Shown here: piece after piece, positions 53,927 through 61,550 of the stretch
Layout: each line of letters opens with the position of its first letter
Position numbering within the stretch: position 1 is the stretch's first letter
DNA from: Ruegeria sp. Alg231-54
Lineage (GTDB): Bacteria; Pseudomonadota; Alphaproteobacteria; Rhodobacterales; Rhodobacteraceae
Direction: 5' to 3'
NCBI RefSeq assembly: GCF_900143525.1
Contig: NZ_FREZ01000005.1
Location: 3 to 64,002 of the forward strand
Length of the DNA: 64,000 nt
Position numbers and translations under genes: made by a program
Notes under the pieces: model-generated
Seen by the model: only the letters and a program-made list of their open reading frames with translations
Databases searched by the model: none
Told to the model about the DNA's origin: nothing

Positions 53927-55251
53927 GCCTGGGCCTCAGCGATCAGATGAAAGAATGTTCCGGTCACGTTGCCGCGAATTGATCCGGTTTGTGGTCCCTC
54001 AACACCTTCAGCATCGAACACCCGTGCCAAAGGTGCGTCGGGTTGCTCGAGGATCGAAGAATAGTGAAACTCATGGCCACGCAATGTAGCTTCGGCGGCA
54101 AAACCTGCCATTGGGGCCAACAATTGCGCCTTGCGATAACCAAGATTGAACTTTCGCTTCTCATAGGAGGTCACGAGCCCAAGCAGACCCGCCATTTGAT
54201 GTCGGACCCCTTCCTTGTCAACCAGAGCTTCGCCTAAGGCCATATACCCACCGCACTCACCATGAACGGGTTTTGTCTCTGCATGTTTGCGCAGACCGCT
54301 CAGGAATGTGTCGGCAGCAGCCAAAGTGCCCGCGTGCAATTCAGGATAGCCACCGGGCAACCAGACCATATCGGCATCCGTAGCCGGGGATTCGTTGGCC
54401 AGCGGTGAAAACGGCAGAATTTCCGCCCCTGCTGCGCGCCAGCCTTCCAGCAAATGCGGGTAGGTGAACGAAAACGCCGCATCTCGTGCCAGCGCGATCC
54501 GCTGTGCCGGGGGGCGCGGCAGCGCGGCTGACGATGGCCCATTGGGGCCTGAGGAAGCCGCCGCCTTGATCGCCTCAAGATCCACATGCTCGCGCAAGAA
54601 TGTGGCGTATCCGGCAATCGCGCTTTCCAGATCCGGGTGCTCAACCGCCTGAATCAACCCAAGATGCCGCTCGGGCAGGGTCAGATCTCCACGCCGAGGC
54701 AACACGCCCAGTACCGGCAGGCCCGCGCGCTCCATTCCCAAACGGGTCAGGCGCTCGTGACGCGGGCTGGCGCAGCGGTTCAGGATCACACCGGCAAAGG
54801 GCAGGTCGGGATTGTACATCCGAAATCCCAGCGCAGTGGCCGCCGCAGATTGGGCCTGACCGCCCACATCCAGCACCAGGACCACAGGCCATCCCATACG
54901 CTGTGCGGTTTCGGCGCTAGATCCATGCCCAATCTCTCCGGGCTTGGCAACACCGTCGAAAAGGCCCATCGACCCTTCGGCCACGACGATATCCGCGCCC
55001 TCGGCTTGCGCTGAAATCGCGTTCAGCAACGGATCGGCCATCGCCCAGCTGTCCAGGTTGAACGAAGCCCGCCCCGCTGCCGCACGGTGAAAGGCTGGAT
55101 CGATATAGTCCGGTCCGCTCTTGAACGGTTGCACCGTCAGGCCATCCTCGGCAAGCGCACGCAGAAGACCTAGCATGACGGTGGTTTTGCCCGTCCCGGA
55201 AGACGGCGCAGAAATCAGTAGTCCCGGAGGGTTGGTCATCCCGTCATTCAT
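53923..55251 (-). CDS. cobB: Cobyrinate/hydrogenobyrinate a,c-diamide synthase
   Basis: A 442-residue glutamine amidotransferase-ligase that amidates the a and c side chains. The N-terminal dethiobiotin-synthetase-like domain has P-loop [13 protein letters not shown], and [13 protein letters not shown]; the C-terminal class I glutaminase domain has the nucleophile cysteine in [13 protein letters not shown]. In the aerobic route it acts on hydrogenobyrinate before the CobN chelatase. The start at 55251 has GGAG upstream; a second methionine four residues later is possible. It overlaps cobM by eight bases. Confidence 0.94.
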   Translation of the reverse strand: MNDGMTNPPGLLISAPSSGTGKTTVMLGLLRALAEDGLTVQPFKSGPDYIDPAFHRAAAGRASFNLDSWAMADPLLNAISAQAEGADIVVAEGSMGLFDGVAKPGEIGHGSSAETAQRMGWPVVLVLDVGGQAQSAAATALGFRMYNPDLPFAGVILNRCASPRHERLTRLGMERAGLPVLGVLPRRGDLTLPERHLGLIQAVEHPDLESAIAGYATFLREHVDLEAIKAAASSGPNGPSSAALPRPPAQRIALARDAAFSFTYPHLLEGWRAAGAEILPFSPLANESPATDADMVWLPGGYPELHAGTLAAADTFLSGLRKHAETKPVHGECGGYMALGEALVDKEGVRHQMAGLLGLVTSYEKRKFNLGYRKAQLLAPMAGFAAEATLRGHEFHYSSILEQPDAPLARVFDAEGVEGPQTGSIRGNVTGTFFHLIAEAQA

Positions 55252-56038
55252 TCTCGGGGCTCCAGCTTGACCACGGGCTGTCCGCGCTTTGCGGGCGATA
55301 CCTGCGGTCGTAATCTTTTGAATAGAGACAGCTTTCGTCAAAGCCTTCGCCCGCAAGTGCTGGGCCAACCATGATCAGAGCGGTGCGAGAGATACTCTCG
55401 CCCAGCGCGTCTTTCAGGGTCGCCAACGTGGCGCGAATGATCCGTTCGTCCGGCCAGCTGGCGCGATATACCACTGCCACCGGGCAGTCAGCTCCATAGG
55501 CCGGGGTAAGGTCCGCGATCACACTGTCCAGATTTCCGATCGACAGGTGAATGGCCAGAGTTGCGCCGGTGCGGGCAAAGTTCTCAAGAGTTTCGCCTTC
55601 GGGCATTGAAGATGCGCGGCCGGGCGTCCGGGTCAGGACCACAGATTGCGCCAATCCGGGCAAGGTCAGTTCCGTTCCCAGCGAAGCAGCCGCTGCGGCG
55701 AACGACGGTACACCGGGGGTCACGCTGACCGGAATGCCCATCTCTTTCAATCGCCGGATCTGTTCGCCCATCGCCGACCAAACCGACAGGTCGCCGGAAT
55801 GCAGACGTGCAATGTCATGGCCAGCCTTATGCACTGCCTCAATCTCGGCCATGATCTGATCCAGATCCATTGGCGCGGTGTTGATGATCTTTGCGCCCTC
55901 GGGGCAGTGGACCAGAATCTCTTCGGGCACCAGCGATCCTGCATACAGGCACACCGGGCACGACGCGATGATATCACGCCCCCGCAGGGTCAGAAGGTCG
56001 GCAGCGCCGGGTCCGGCGCCGATGAAATGAACGGTCAT
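55244..56038 (-). CDS. cobM: Precorrin-4 C11-methyltransferase
   Basis: A 264-residue tetrapyrrole methyltransferase adding the C11 methyl to make precorrin-5. It opens [22 protein letters not shown] and has [12 protein letters not shown] and [18 protein letters not shown], which are typical of CobM/CbiF. Overlaps cobE by ATGA and cobB by eight bases. Confidence 0.95.
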   Translation of the reverse strand: MTVHFIGAGPGAADLLTLRGRDIIASCPVCLYAGSLVPEEILVHCPEGAKIINTAPMDLDQIMAEIEAVHKAGHDIARLHSGDLSVWSAMGEQIRRLKEMGIPVSVTPGVPSFAAAAASLGTELTLPGLAQSVVLTRTPGRASSMPEGETLENFARTGATLAIHLSIGNLDSVIADLTPAYGADCPVAVVYRASWPDERIIRATLATLKDALGESISRTALIMVGPALAGEGFDESCLYSKDYDRRYRPQSADSPWSSWSPENE

Positions 56039-56403
56039 GTTTGTCCTCCGATGGCGACGGCGCAGGTTGCAAGCCGGTCGTCCGAAATCTGTCTGGGTGA
56101 GGTCAGCCGCGCGCCTGTTCCGGCGGCGGCAAGGGCGGATGCTTCAGCTACGCTGCCGGTGCCATAGATGGCTCGACTGCGGTTCGAGCAGGTGAGAGTG
56201 CGCTGTCCCGCCAGATCGGCAGCAGCGATGAAATGCAAGGGCAGGGCGGTCTCTGCAGCAAACTCCGACAGCGCGGCGTGACCTTCCTTGTCGGCAACAG
56301 TGGCCAGCGCGTCGACGTTTTGCCCAACGCTGGCCCGCTCAAATACAGCGCGCAGGCTGTCCACAGTCGCAGTTGATGAAAACCCCAAACCTGCGATGAT
56401 CAT
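56035..56403 (-). CDS. cobE: CobE (CbiG C-terminal-like) cobalamin biosynthesis protein
   Basis: A 122-residue protein homologous to the C-terminal part of Cbi[17 protein letters not shown] at the start and [18 protein letters not shown] near the middle are characteristic. In aerobic organisms CobE is needed for full B12 synthesis, though its exact step is not settled; cbiG in the anaerobic path opens the delta-lactone. The start overlaps the cobL stop as ATGA. Confidence 0.9.
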   Translation of the reverse strand: MIIAGLGFSSTATVDSLRAVFERASVGQNVDALATVADKEGHAALSEFAAETALPLHFIAAADLAGQRTLTCSNRSRAIYGTGSVAEASALAAAGTGARLTSPRQISDDRLATCAVAIGGQT

Positions 56404-57599
56404 AGGATTACGCTCCACTGCACCACCGGATATGCAGATTTCCAGCCGCGCCGAGGTCCCAGTGCCGAAGCCTGCGCCAGTTCGATGCGCAAAAGTTCTC
56501 CGCCTAGTTTTTCGTGCCATTGCGCCAGTAAGGCTTCGCTTTCCAGCGTCACAGCATTGGCGACCAACCTGGTGCCGGCGGGCAGGGCGGTGTGCAACCA
56601 ATTCAGCAATTCGGTACTCAGGCCGCCGCCGATGAATACCACATCCGGAAACCCAAGGCCGTCCAGTGCGGTTGGCGCTGTGCCATGCACAACTTGCAGC
56701 CGGTCTTGCCCTAACGTGTCGGCATTTCGGCGAATGCGGTCCGCGCGATCCTCGCGGGGTTCGATCGTGGTTGCGGTCAGAGTCGGGTCGCACATCAGCC
56801 ACTCGATGCTGATCGAGCCGGTGCCGCCGCCGATATCCCACAGATGCTCGCCGCGCTTGGGGGCCAGCGCCGACAGGGTCAGCGCCCGCACGGGGCGTTT
56901 GGTGATCTGGCCATCATTCTCGAAGATATCATCCGGCTTACCCGAGGCCTTGGGCAGCGCCTGTCCTTCACCCGCAACTTCAAGCCCAACGCAGACCGGA
57001 TGGTCGAACCCGCCCAGCAGGGCTTCGGTCAGCGACACGCTGCGCGACCGTTCGCGGGGGCCGCCAAGGGCTTCCATGACATGCAATTGCGTATCGGCAA
57101 ACCCAGTTTCGTTCAGATATGTCGCAAGCTCGGCCACCGCAGCGCCGTTGCGCAGCAGCAGGATGGCGCGCAATCCAGGCGAAAGATGCGGGCGCAGACG
57201 GGTCAGCGGGGCGGCGTGCAGACCAAATGTCTGCGTGCTTTCCAACGGCCAGCCCAGACGCGCGGCGGCGAGCGAGAACGTGGACTGACCCGGATGGGCT
57301 GTCCATTCTCCGGCGTCGAAATTGCGCGCGATTACCGAACCCGCGCCGAACCAGAACGGATCGCCCGAGGCCAGAACAACCGTTGGGCGTCCGCGAAACC
57401 CGGTCAGGATCGGCAGGCCGTTGGAAAAAGGCACGGGCCAATCTACGCGCTGTGCGCCTGTGTCGGGGATCAGTGACAAATGGCGCGGCGGGCCCATGAT
57501 GATTTCGGCACGCTCCAGCACTTGACGACTTGCGGGTGACAGGCCATCCAGTCCATCTTCGCCCAAGCCCAAAACGCTTAGCCACGGAGCTTCATGCAT
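56400..57599 (-). CDS. cobL: Precorrin-6Y C5,15-methyltransferase (decarboxylating)
   Basis: A 399-residue bifunctional enzyme: an N-terminal CbiE-like C5 methyltransferase (LSVLGLGEDGLDGLSPASRQVL, VLASGDPFWFGAG), then a CbiT-like C15 methyltransferase/decarboxylase with SAM motif LWDIGGGTGSISIEWL. It turns precorrin-6B into precorrin-8. The start is the ATG whose first base is 57599, in the sequence CATG shared with the divergent cobK start. The longer in-frame reading from 57650 would run over cobK and has no family character. Any promoter must lie within cobK or further upstream. Confidence 0.94.
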   Translation of the reverse strand: MHEAPWLSVLGLGEDGLDGLSPASRQVLERAEIIMGPPRHLSLIPDTGAQRVDWPVPFSNGLPILTGFRGRPTVVLASGDPFWFGAGSVIARNFDAGEWTAHPGQSTFSLAAARLGWPLESTQTFGLHAAPLTRLRPHLSPGLRAILLLRNGAAVAELATYLNETGFADTQLHVMEALGGPRERSRSVSLTEALLGGFDHPVCVGLEVAGEGQALPKASGKPDDIFENDGQITKRPVRALTLSALAPKRGEHLWDIGGGTGSISIEWLMCDPTLTATTIEPREDRADRIRRNADTLGQDRLQVVHGTAPTALDGLGFPDVVFIGGGLSTELLNWLHTALPAGTRLVANAVTLESEALLAQWHEKLGGELLRIELAQASALGPRRGWKSAYPVVQWSVIL

Positions 57600-58347
57600 G
57601 ACCAACCTCCTGATCCTTGGTGGCACGACCGAGGCAAATGCACTGGCCAAAACCTTGGCCGATCAGGGCATCCCGGCAACCTATTCCTATGCCGGTCGGG
57701 TAGACAATCCAAGACCGCAGCCCCTGCCGGTGCGTGTTGGAGGGTTCGGCGGCGTCGAAGGCCTGACCCGTTACCTGACGGACCACGCGATCACTCATGT
57801 AGTCGATGCCACCCATCCCTTTGCCGCGCAAATGAGCACAAACGCCATTTCTGCGTGTCGCGAGGCCGAGGTGCCCCTGGCCGCTTTGACGCGCCCGGCA
57901 TGGCGCGCGCAGGACGAAGATCGTTGGCAGCACGTTTCTGATATAGGCGCGGCGGTTACCGCCTTGAGCGGTCCAAAACGGCGCGTTTTTCTGGCCGTTG
58001 GCCGCCTGCATCTTGAAGATTTCGCGGCTCAGCCCCAACATCACTTCTTGCTGAGGCTGGTGGATGAACCGGATGCACTGCCGCTGCCCGATTGCGAGGC
58101 GATCGTGTCGCGCGGACCTTTCACCGAAGCAGGGGACCGGGCGCTGATGCTGCAGCATGGCATTGAACTGGTTGTGTCCAAGAACTCTGGCGGCACCGGT
58201 GCACGCGCCAAGCTGGATGCCGCGCGCGCTCTGGGCGTACCGGTGCTGATGATTGACAGGCCGACCCTTCCGCAAAGGACCGAATTGTCGAACGTGACGC
58301 AGGTTCTGGACTGGTTGGTTCATTCCGGGGTGAACCTCGGGGTATAG
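57598..58347 (+). CDS. cobK: Precorrin-6A reductase, on the opposite strand to the rest of the cluster
   Basis: A 249-residue NADPH-dependent reductase that converts precorrin-6A to precorrin-6B. NLLILGGTTEANALAKTL at the start and DATHPFAAQMSTNA are the family signatures. The start codon ATG (57598-57600) overlaps the cobL start codon in CATG, so it has no private leader, and its promoter must be inside cobL. Its last 28 bases overlap the cobJ 3' end. It is the only plus-strand gene of the cluster. Confidence 0.95.
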   Translation: MTNLLILGGTTEANALAKTLADQGIPATYSYAGRVDNPRPQPLPVRVGGFGGVEGLTRYLTDHAITHVVDATHPFAAQMSTNAISACREAEVPLAALTRPAWRAQDEDRWQHVSDIGAAVTALSGPKRRVFLAVGRLHLEDFAAQPQHHFLLRLVDEPDALPLPDCEAIVSRGPFTEAGDRALMLQHGIELVVSKNSGGTGARAKLDAARALGVPVLMIDRPTLPQRTELSNVTQVLDWLVHSGVNLGV

Positions 58348-59072
58348 ACGATCGGCGCGCTGTCACGGTTGATGACGCGCGTCAGGGATGACCCAACAAT
58401 GACGACGGTTTGCATGTCAGCCATGTCAGGCGTCGCCTCGGCCAGTGTTGAAATCCGGATCGCCTCATCCGCGCGGGATACGGCACGCGCGAACAGGATT
58501 AGGCGCTCGGGCTCGCATTCTTCGCGTAGGATTTCCAGTGTTTTTACAAAGCCTTCCGGGCGGGATTTTGAGCGCGGGTTGTAAAACGCCATCGCGAAAT
58601 CCGCCTGCGCTGCTAGGCGAAGACGTTTTTCAACCAGCGACCAGGGTTTCAGATTGTCGCTGAGGTTGATGGCACAGAAATCATGACCCAGCGGTGCCCC
58701 GGCCCGCGCGGATGCCGCCAGCATCGCGGTTATGCCGGGAAGGACGTCTATGTGGATGTTACGCCACTCGGCGGGACCGTTTTCCAAGGCTTCGAACACC
58801 GCAGCCGCCATGGCGAACACACCGGGATCGCCCGAGGAGACAACGACCACGCGTTTGCCCTCAGCCGCCATCTGCAACGCGTGTTGGGATCGGTCGATCT
58901 CGACCCGGTTGTCGCTGGCGTGCAACGTCAGACCAGGGCGCTCGGCCACGCGCGCGACATAGGGGATGTACCCGACCACGTCCGTGGCATCCGTCAACGC
59001 GGCTGAAACCTCGGGGGTTACGAGATCTTCGTTACCAGGCCCCAGGCCCGCAATCTTGATCCAACCACTCAT
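58320..59072 (-). CDS. cobJ: Precorrin-3B C17-methyltransferase
   Basis: A 250-residue ring-contracting methyltransferase, making precorrin-4. It opens IKIAGLGPGNEDLVTPEV and has VVVVSSGDPGVFAMAAAVFE and FAMAFYNPRSKSRPEG, typical of CobJ/CbiH. The start at 59072 overlaps the cobI stop as ATGA. Its end crosses 28 bp of cobK on the opposite strand. Confidence 0.95.
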   Translation of the reverse strand: MSGWIKIAGLGPGNEDLVTPEVSAALTDATDVVGYIPYVARVAERPGLTLHASDNRVEIDRSQHALQMAAEGKRVVVVSSGDPGVFAMAAAVFEALENGPAEWRNIHIDVLPGITAMLAASARAGAPLGHDFCAINLSDNLKPWSLVEKRLRLAAQADFAMAFYNPRSKSRPEGFVKTLEILREECEPERLILFARAVSRADEAIRISTLAEATPDMADMQTVVIVGSSLTRVINRDSAPIVYTPRFTPE

Positions 59073-59797
59073 GGCCGCCGTCCCTGACCATGCACGATGA
59101 TGATCGAGAAATAGGGCGTCACCTTTTCGCATGCCTCGGACAGTTTCGTCACCACCTGGTTCGGCATCTGAGCAAACTCGACAATCCATGCGCGGTCATA
59201 CAAACCGGCTGTTTTCAGCGCGCGCTTCACCTTGTCGATATTGCGCCCGATTTTCATGACAACCAAAGCGTCAGTCTGCGCCATGCGAATTGCCAGATCT
59301 TCTTCGGGCAAGGTGCCGACTAGTACTGTCAGCACATCATCGCCCCAAGTGATCGGATTACCCGTTGCGGTCCACGCGCCGGACATTCCGGTGATGGCTG
59401 GCACGACCTCAACATCAGCCTGATCGCGCAAGCGGCTGTAAAGGTGCATGAAAGACCCATAGAAAAACGGATCGCCCTCGCACAAAACCACCACGTCCTC
59501 GCCCTGATCCGACAGAGCCTTCAAGTGCCCGGCGCAGTCCTTGTAAAAGGCCGAGAGCAATTCGTTATAGCGCGGATCATCCAGTGGAATTTCCGTAGTG
59601 ACAGGGTATTCCATGGGAAACTCAACAGCGCCGTCCGGGATCATCCCATTGACGATCTTGCGCGCCTGACCGCTGCGACCGGGCTTGCGAAAGAACGCGA
59701 CGTGGCGCGCATTGCGGAGCAGGCGGTCGGCCCGCACGCTCATCAGGTCCGGATCACCGGGACCAAGGCCCACGCCGTATATCTTGCCGCCGCTCAT
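59069..59797 (-). CDS. cobI: Precorrin-2 C20-methyltransferase
   Basis: A 242-residue methyltransferase adding the C20 methyl to precorrin-2. IYGVGLGPGDPDLMSVRADRLL and VVLCEGDPFFYGSFMHLYSRL are diagnostic. The start at 59797 overlaps the cobH stop as ATGA; a longer in-frame reading from 59941 is antisense-like and arginine-rich. Confidence 0.95.
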   Translation of the reverse strand: MSGGKIYGVGLGPGDPDLMSVRADRLLRNARHVAFFRKPGRSGQARKIVNGMIPDGAVEFPMEYPVTTEIPLDDPRYNELLSAFYKDCAGHLKALSDQGEDVVVLCEGDPFFYGSFMHLYSRLRDQADVEVVPAITGMSGAWTATGNPITWGDDVLTVLVGTLPEEDLAIRMAQTDALVVMKIGRNIDKVKRALKTAGLYDRAWIVEFAQMPNQVVTKLSEACEKVTPYFSIIIVHGQGRRP

Positions 59798-60423
59798 TCG
59801 GTGCGGCTCGCAATGGCGTTGATTGCGGCCACGGTGATGGCGCTGCCGCCCAGACGGCCTTTGACGATGCAAGAGGGTACTGGCTGCGCCTCCCACAATG
59901 CGTCCTTGGATTCGACGGCACCGACAAAGCCCACCGGGCACCCGATGATAGCGGCCGGGCGTGGGCAGTCGGGGTCTTCCAGCATATTCAGCAAGTGGAA
60001 CAGAGCGGTGGGCGCATTCCCGATAGCAACCAAAGCGCCCTCAAGATGCGGACGCCACAGTTCCAGCGCGGCGGCAGAGCGGGTATTGCTCATCTTGGCC
60101 GCCAGCGGGCGCACACGTTCGTCGTGCAAAGTGCAGATTACCTCATTATTCGCTGGCAGGCGGAACCGGGTCACACCTTCGCTGACCATTCGCGCGTCGC
60201 ATAGGATCGGCGCGCCGTTCTCTAGTGCTGTCCGTGCGGCTGGCACGAAACCGGGCGAAAAATGTACGAATTCTTCCAGACCGACCATTCCGGCGGCGTG
60301 GATCATGCGAACCGCAACCTGCTCTTCATCAGCGTCAAAACGCGCCAGATCGGCCTCGGACCGGATTGTGGCAAAGCTTTGCTTATAGATCGCTGCGCCG
60401 TCGGTTTCGTATTCATAGGGCAT
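59794..60423 (-). CDS. cobH: Precorrin-8X methylmutase
   Basis: A 209-residue enzyme that shifts the C11 methyl to C12, producing hydrogenobyrinate. The catalytic histidine is H42 in VRMIHAAGMVGLE; the C-terminal block AAIIGCPVGFVGAVESK is conserved. Its start shares one base with the cobG stop (TGATG). Confidence 0.95.
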   Translation of the reverse strand: MPYEYETDGAAIYKQSFATIRSEADLARFDADEEQVAVRMIHAAGMVGLEEFVHFSPGFVPAARTALENGAPILCDARMVSEGVTRFRLPANNEVICTLHDERVRPLAAKMSNTRSAAALELWRPHLEGALVAIGNAPTALFHLLNMLEDPDCPRPAAIIGCPVGFVGAVESKDALWEAQPVPSCIVKGRLGGSAITVAAINAIASRTE

Positions 60424-61550
60424 CAGGTGAGGTCCATAGTCATAAGTGTTTCGGGTGTCAGCCCGCGTTGGGACGGCTCATCCCCCGCGCGACCGTTTTT
60501 GACAAGATCAAATCGTCCGTCGTTGCCGACCAGTGTGACATTTGCCGGACCCATGCGCGCGCAGCCTTTGGCGCAACCGGATACGTGCAAACTTCCAGGG
60601 ATTTGGGCGGCCAAGATGCGGGCAACTTCGCGGGTTTCCACCTGAGCTTGCGGGCAGAACGGCGCGCCGGGGCAGGCGTCGGTTGTCATCAGCGGGTCTG
60701 TGCCATCTATGACAAAGTCCGGTGCTTGTATCGCCGCCCCGCCTTCCAGCAGGATCAGCCGCCATGGGGTGACCCGCAAGGCAGACGCCCCGCTTTCTGC
60801 AATGAGGTCAGAGAGCTGTCGCGCCGGCAATTGTCCGAACGCCGCGCCATACAACACCCCCAGATCGCAGACGCCGGGCTGCGGCGGTGTGCCGATGTCA
60901 CCGGGCGCGCTGCCTTGCCACTCCGCAGGGAAATCCTGCGTCGCGGCCACCCGCGCCATGCGGCGGGTTTCCGGCGTGAAACGTTCGGAAAACCATCCGG
61001 CCAGAGCGATAAGCCGGTCAATTGCGTTGGTTTCTGTGACCCGGCAGCCAGTCTTGGCCCCGTCGGCGCGCAAGATGAGGCCATCAGTGCCTGCCTCGAC
61101 CCGGATATCGGCCGAATCCGCCGCCAACAGGCGTTTCGGGCCAGTGTCGATGGCAAAGCCGAATTTGGCGGGCAGAGTCGGCAATTCCTCCAACCGATCG
61201 ATCAGTTCCTGTGTCAGCTGTGCGGTTCGATCACCTGATCTGTATAGGGGCGACACCAGGATATTGCGGCGCACTTCAATACCGGGCTCAGCATCCAAAA
61301 GGTTCAGCGCGGCCAGCTCGGTCAGCAATGCTTGATGATCGTCTTCTTTTACCCCGCGCAGCTGTATATTGGCGCGGTTGGTCAGGTCGATTGTGCCATT
61401 GCCAAATCGCTCGGCCAACTCACAAAGACCACGTGTTTGTTCGGCGCTCAAACGGGCCAGACGCGGGCGCACCCGAACCACCAGACCATCGCCCGACATC
61501 ATCGGCCGATGCGCGCCGGGGCACCAACCCTGAACGACCGGGGCGCTCAT
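60423..61550 (-). CDS. cobG: Precorrin-3B synthase
   Basis: A 375-residue, oxygen-dependent monooxygenase with nitrite/sulfite-reductase-like halves and a 4Fe-4S centre. The likely cluster cysteines are in DACPGAPFCPQAQ and VSGCAKGCARMG. It hydroxylates C20 of precorrin-3A and forms the gamma-lactone, marking the aerobic pathway. The start at 61550 overlaps the cobN stop as ATGA; the longer reading from 61598 is inside cobN. Confidence 0.93.
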   Translation of the reverse strand: MSAPVVQGWCPGAHRPMMSGDGLVVRVRPRLARLSAEQTRGLCELAERFGNGTIDLTNRANIQLRGVKEDDHQALLTELAALNLLDAEPGIEVRRNILVSPLYRSGDRTAQLTQELIDRLEELPTLPAKFGFAIDTGPKRLLAADSADIRVEAGTDGLILRADGAKTGCRVTETNAIDRLIALAGWFSERFTPETRRMARVAATQDFPAEWQGSAPGDIGTPPQPGVCDLGVLYGAAFGQLPARQLSDLIAESGASALRVTPWRLILLEGGAAIQAPDFVIDGTDPLMTTDACPGAPFCPQAQVETREVARILAAQIPGSLHVSGCAKGCARMGPANVTLVGNDGRFDLVKNGRAGDEPSQRGLTPETLMTMDLT

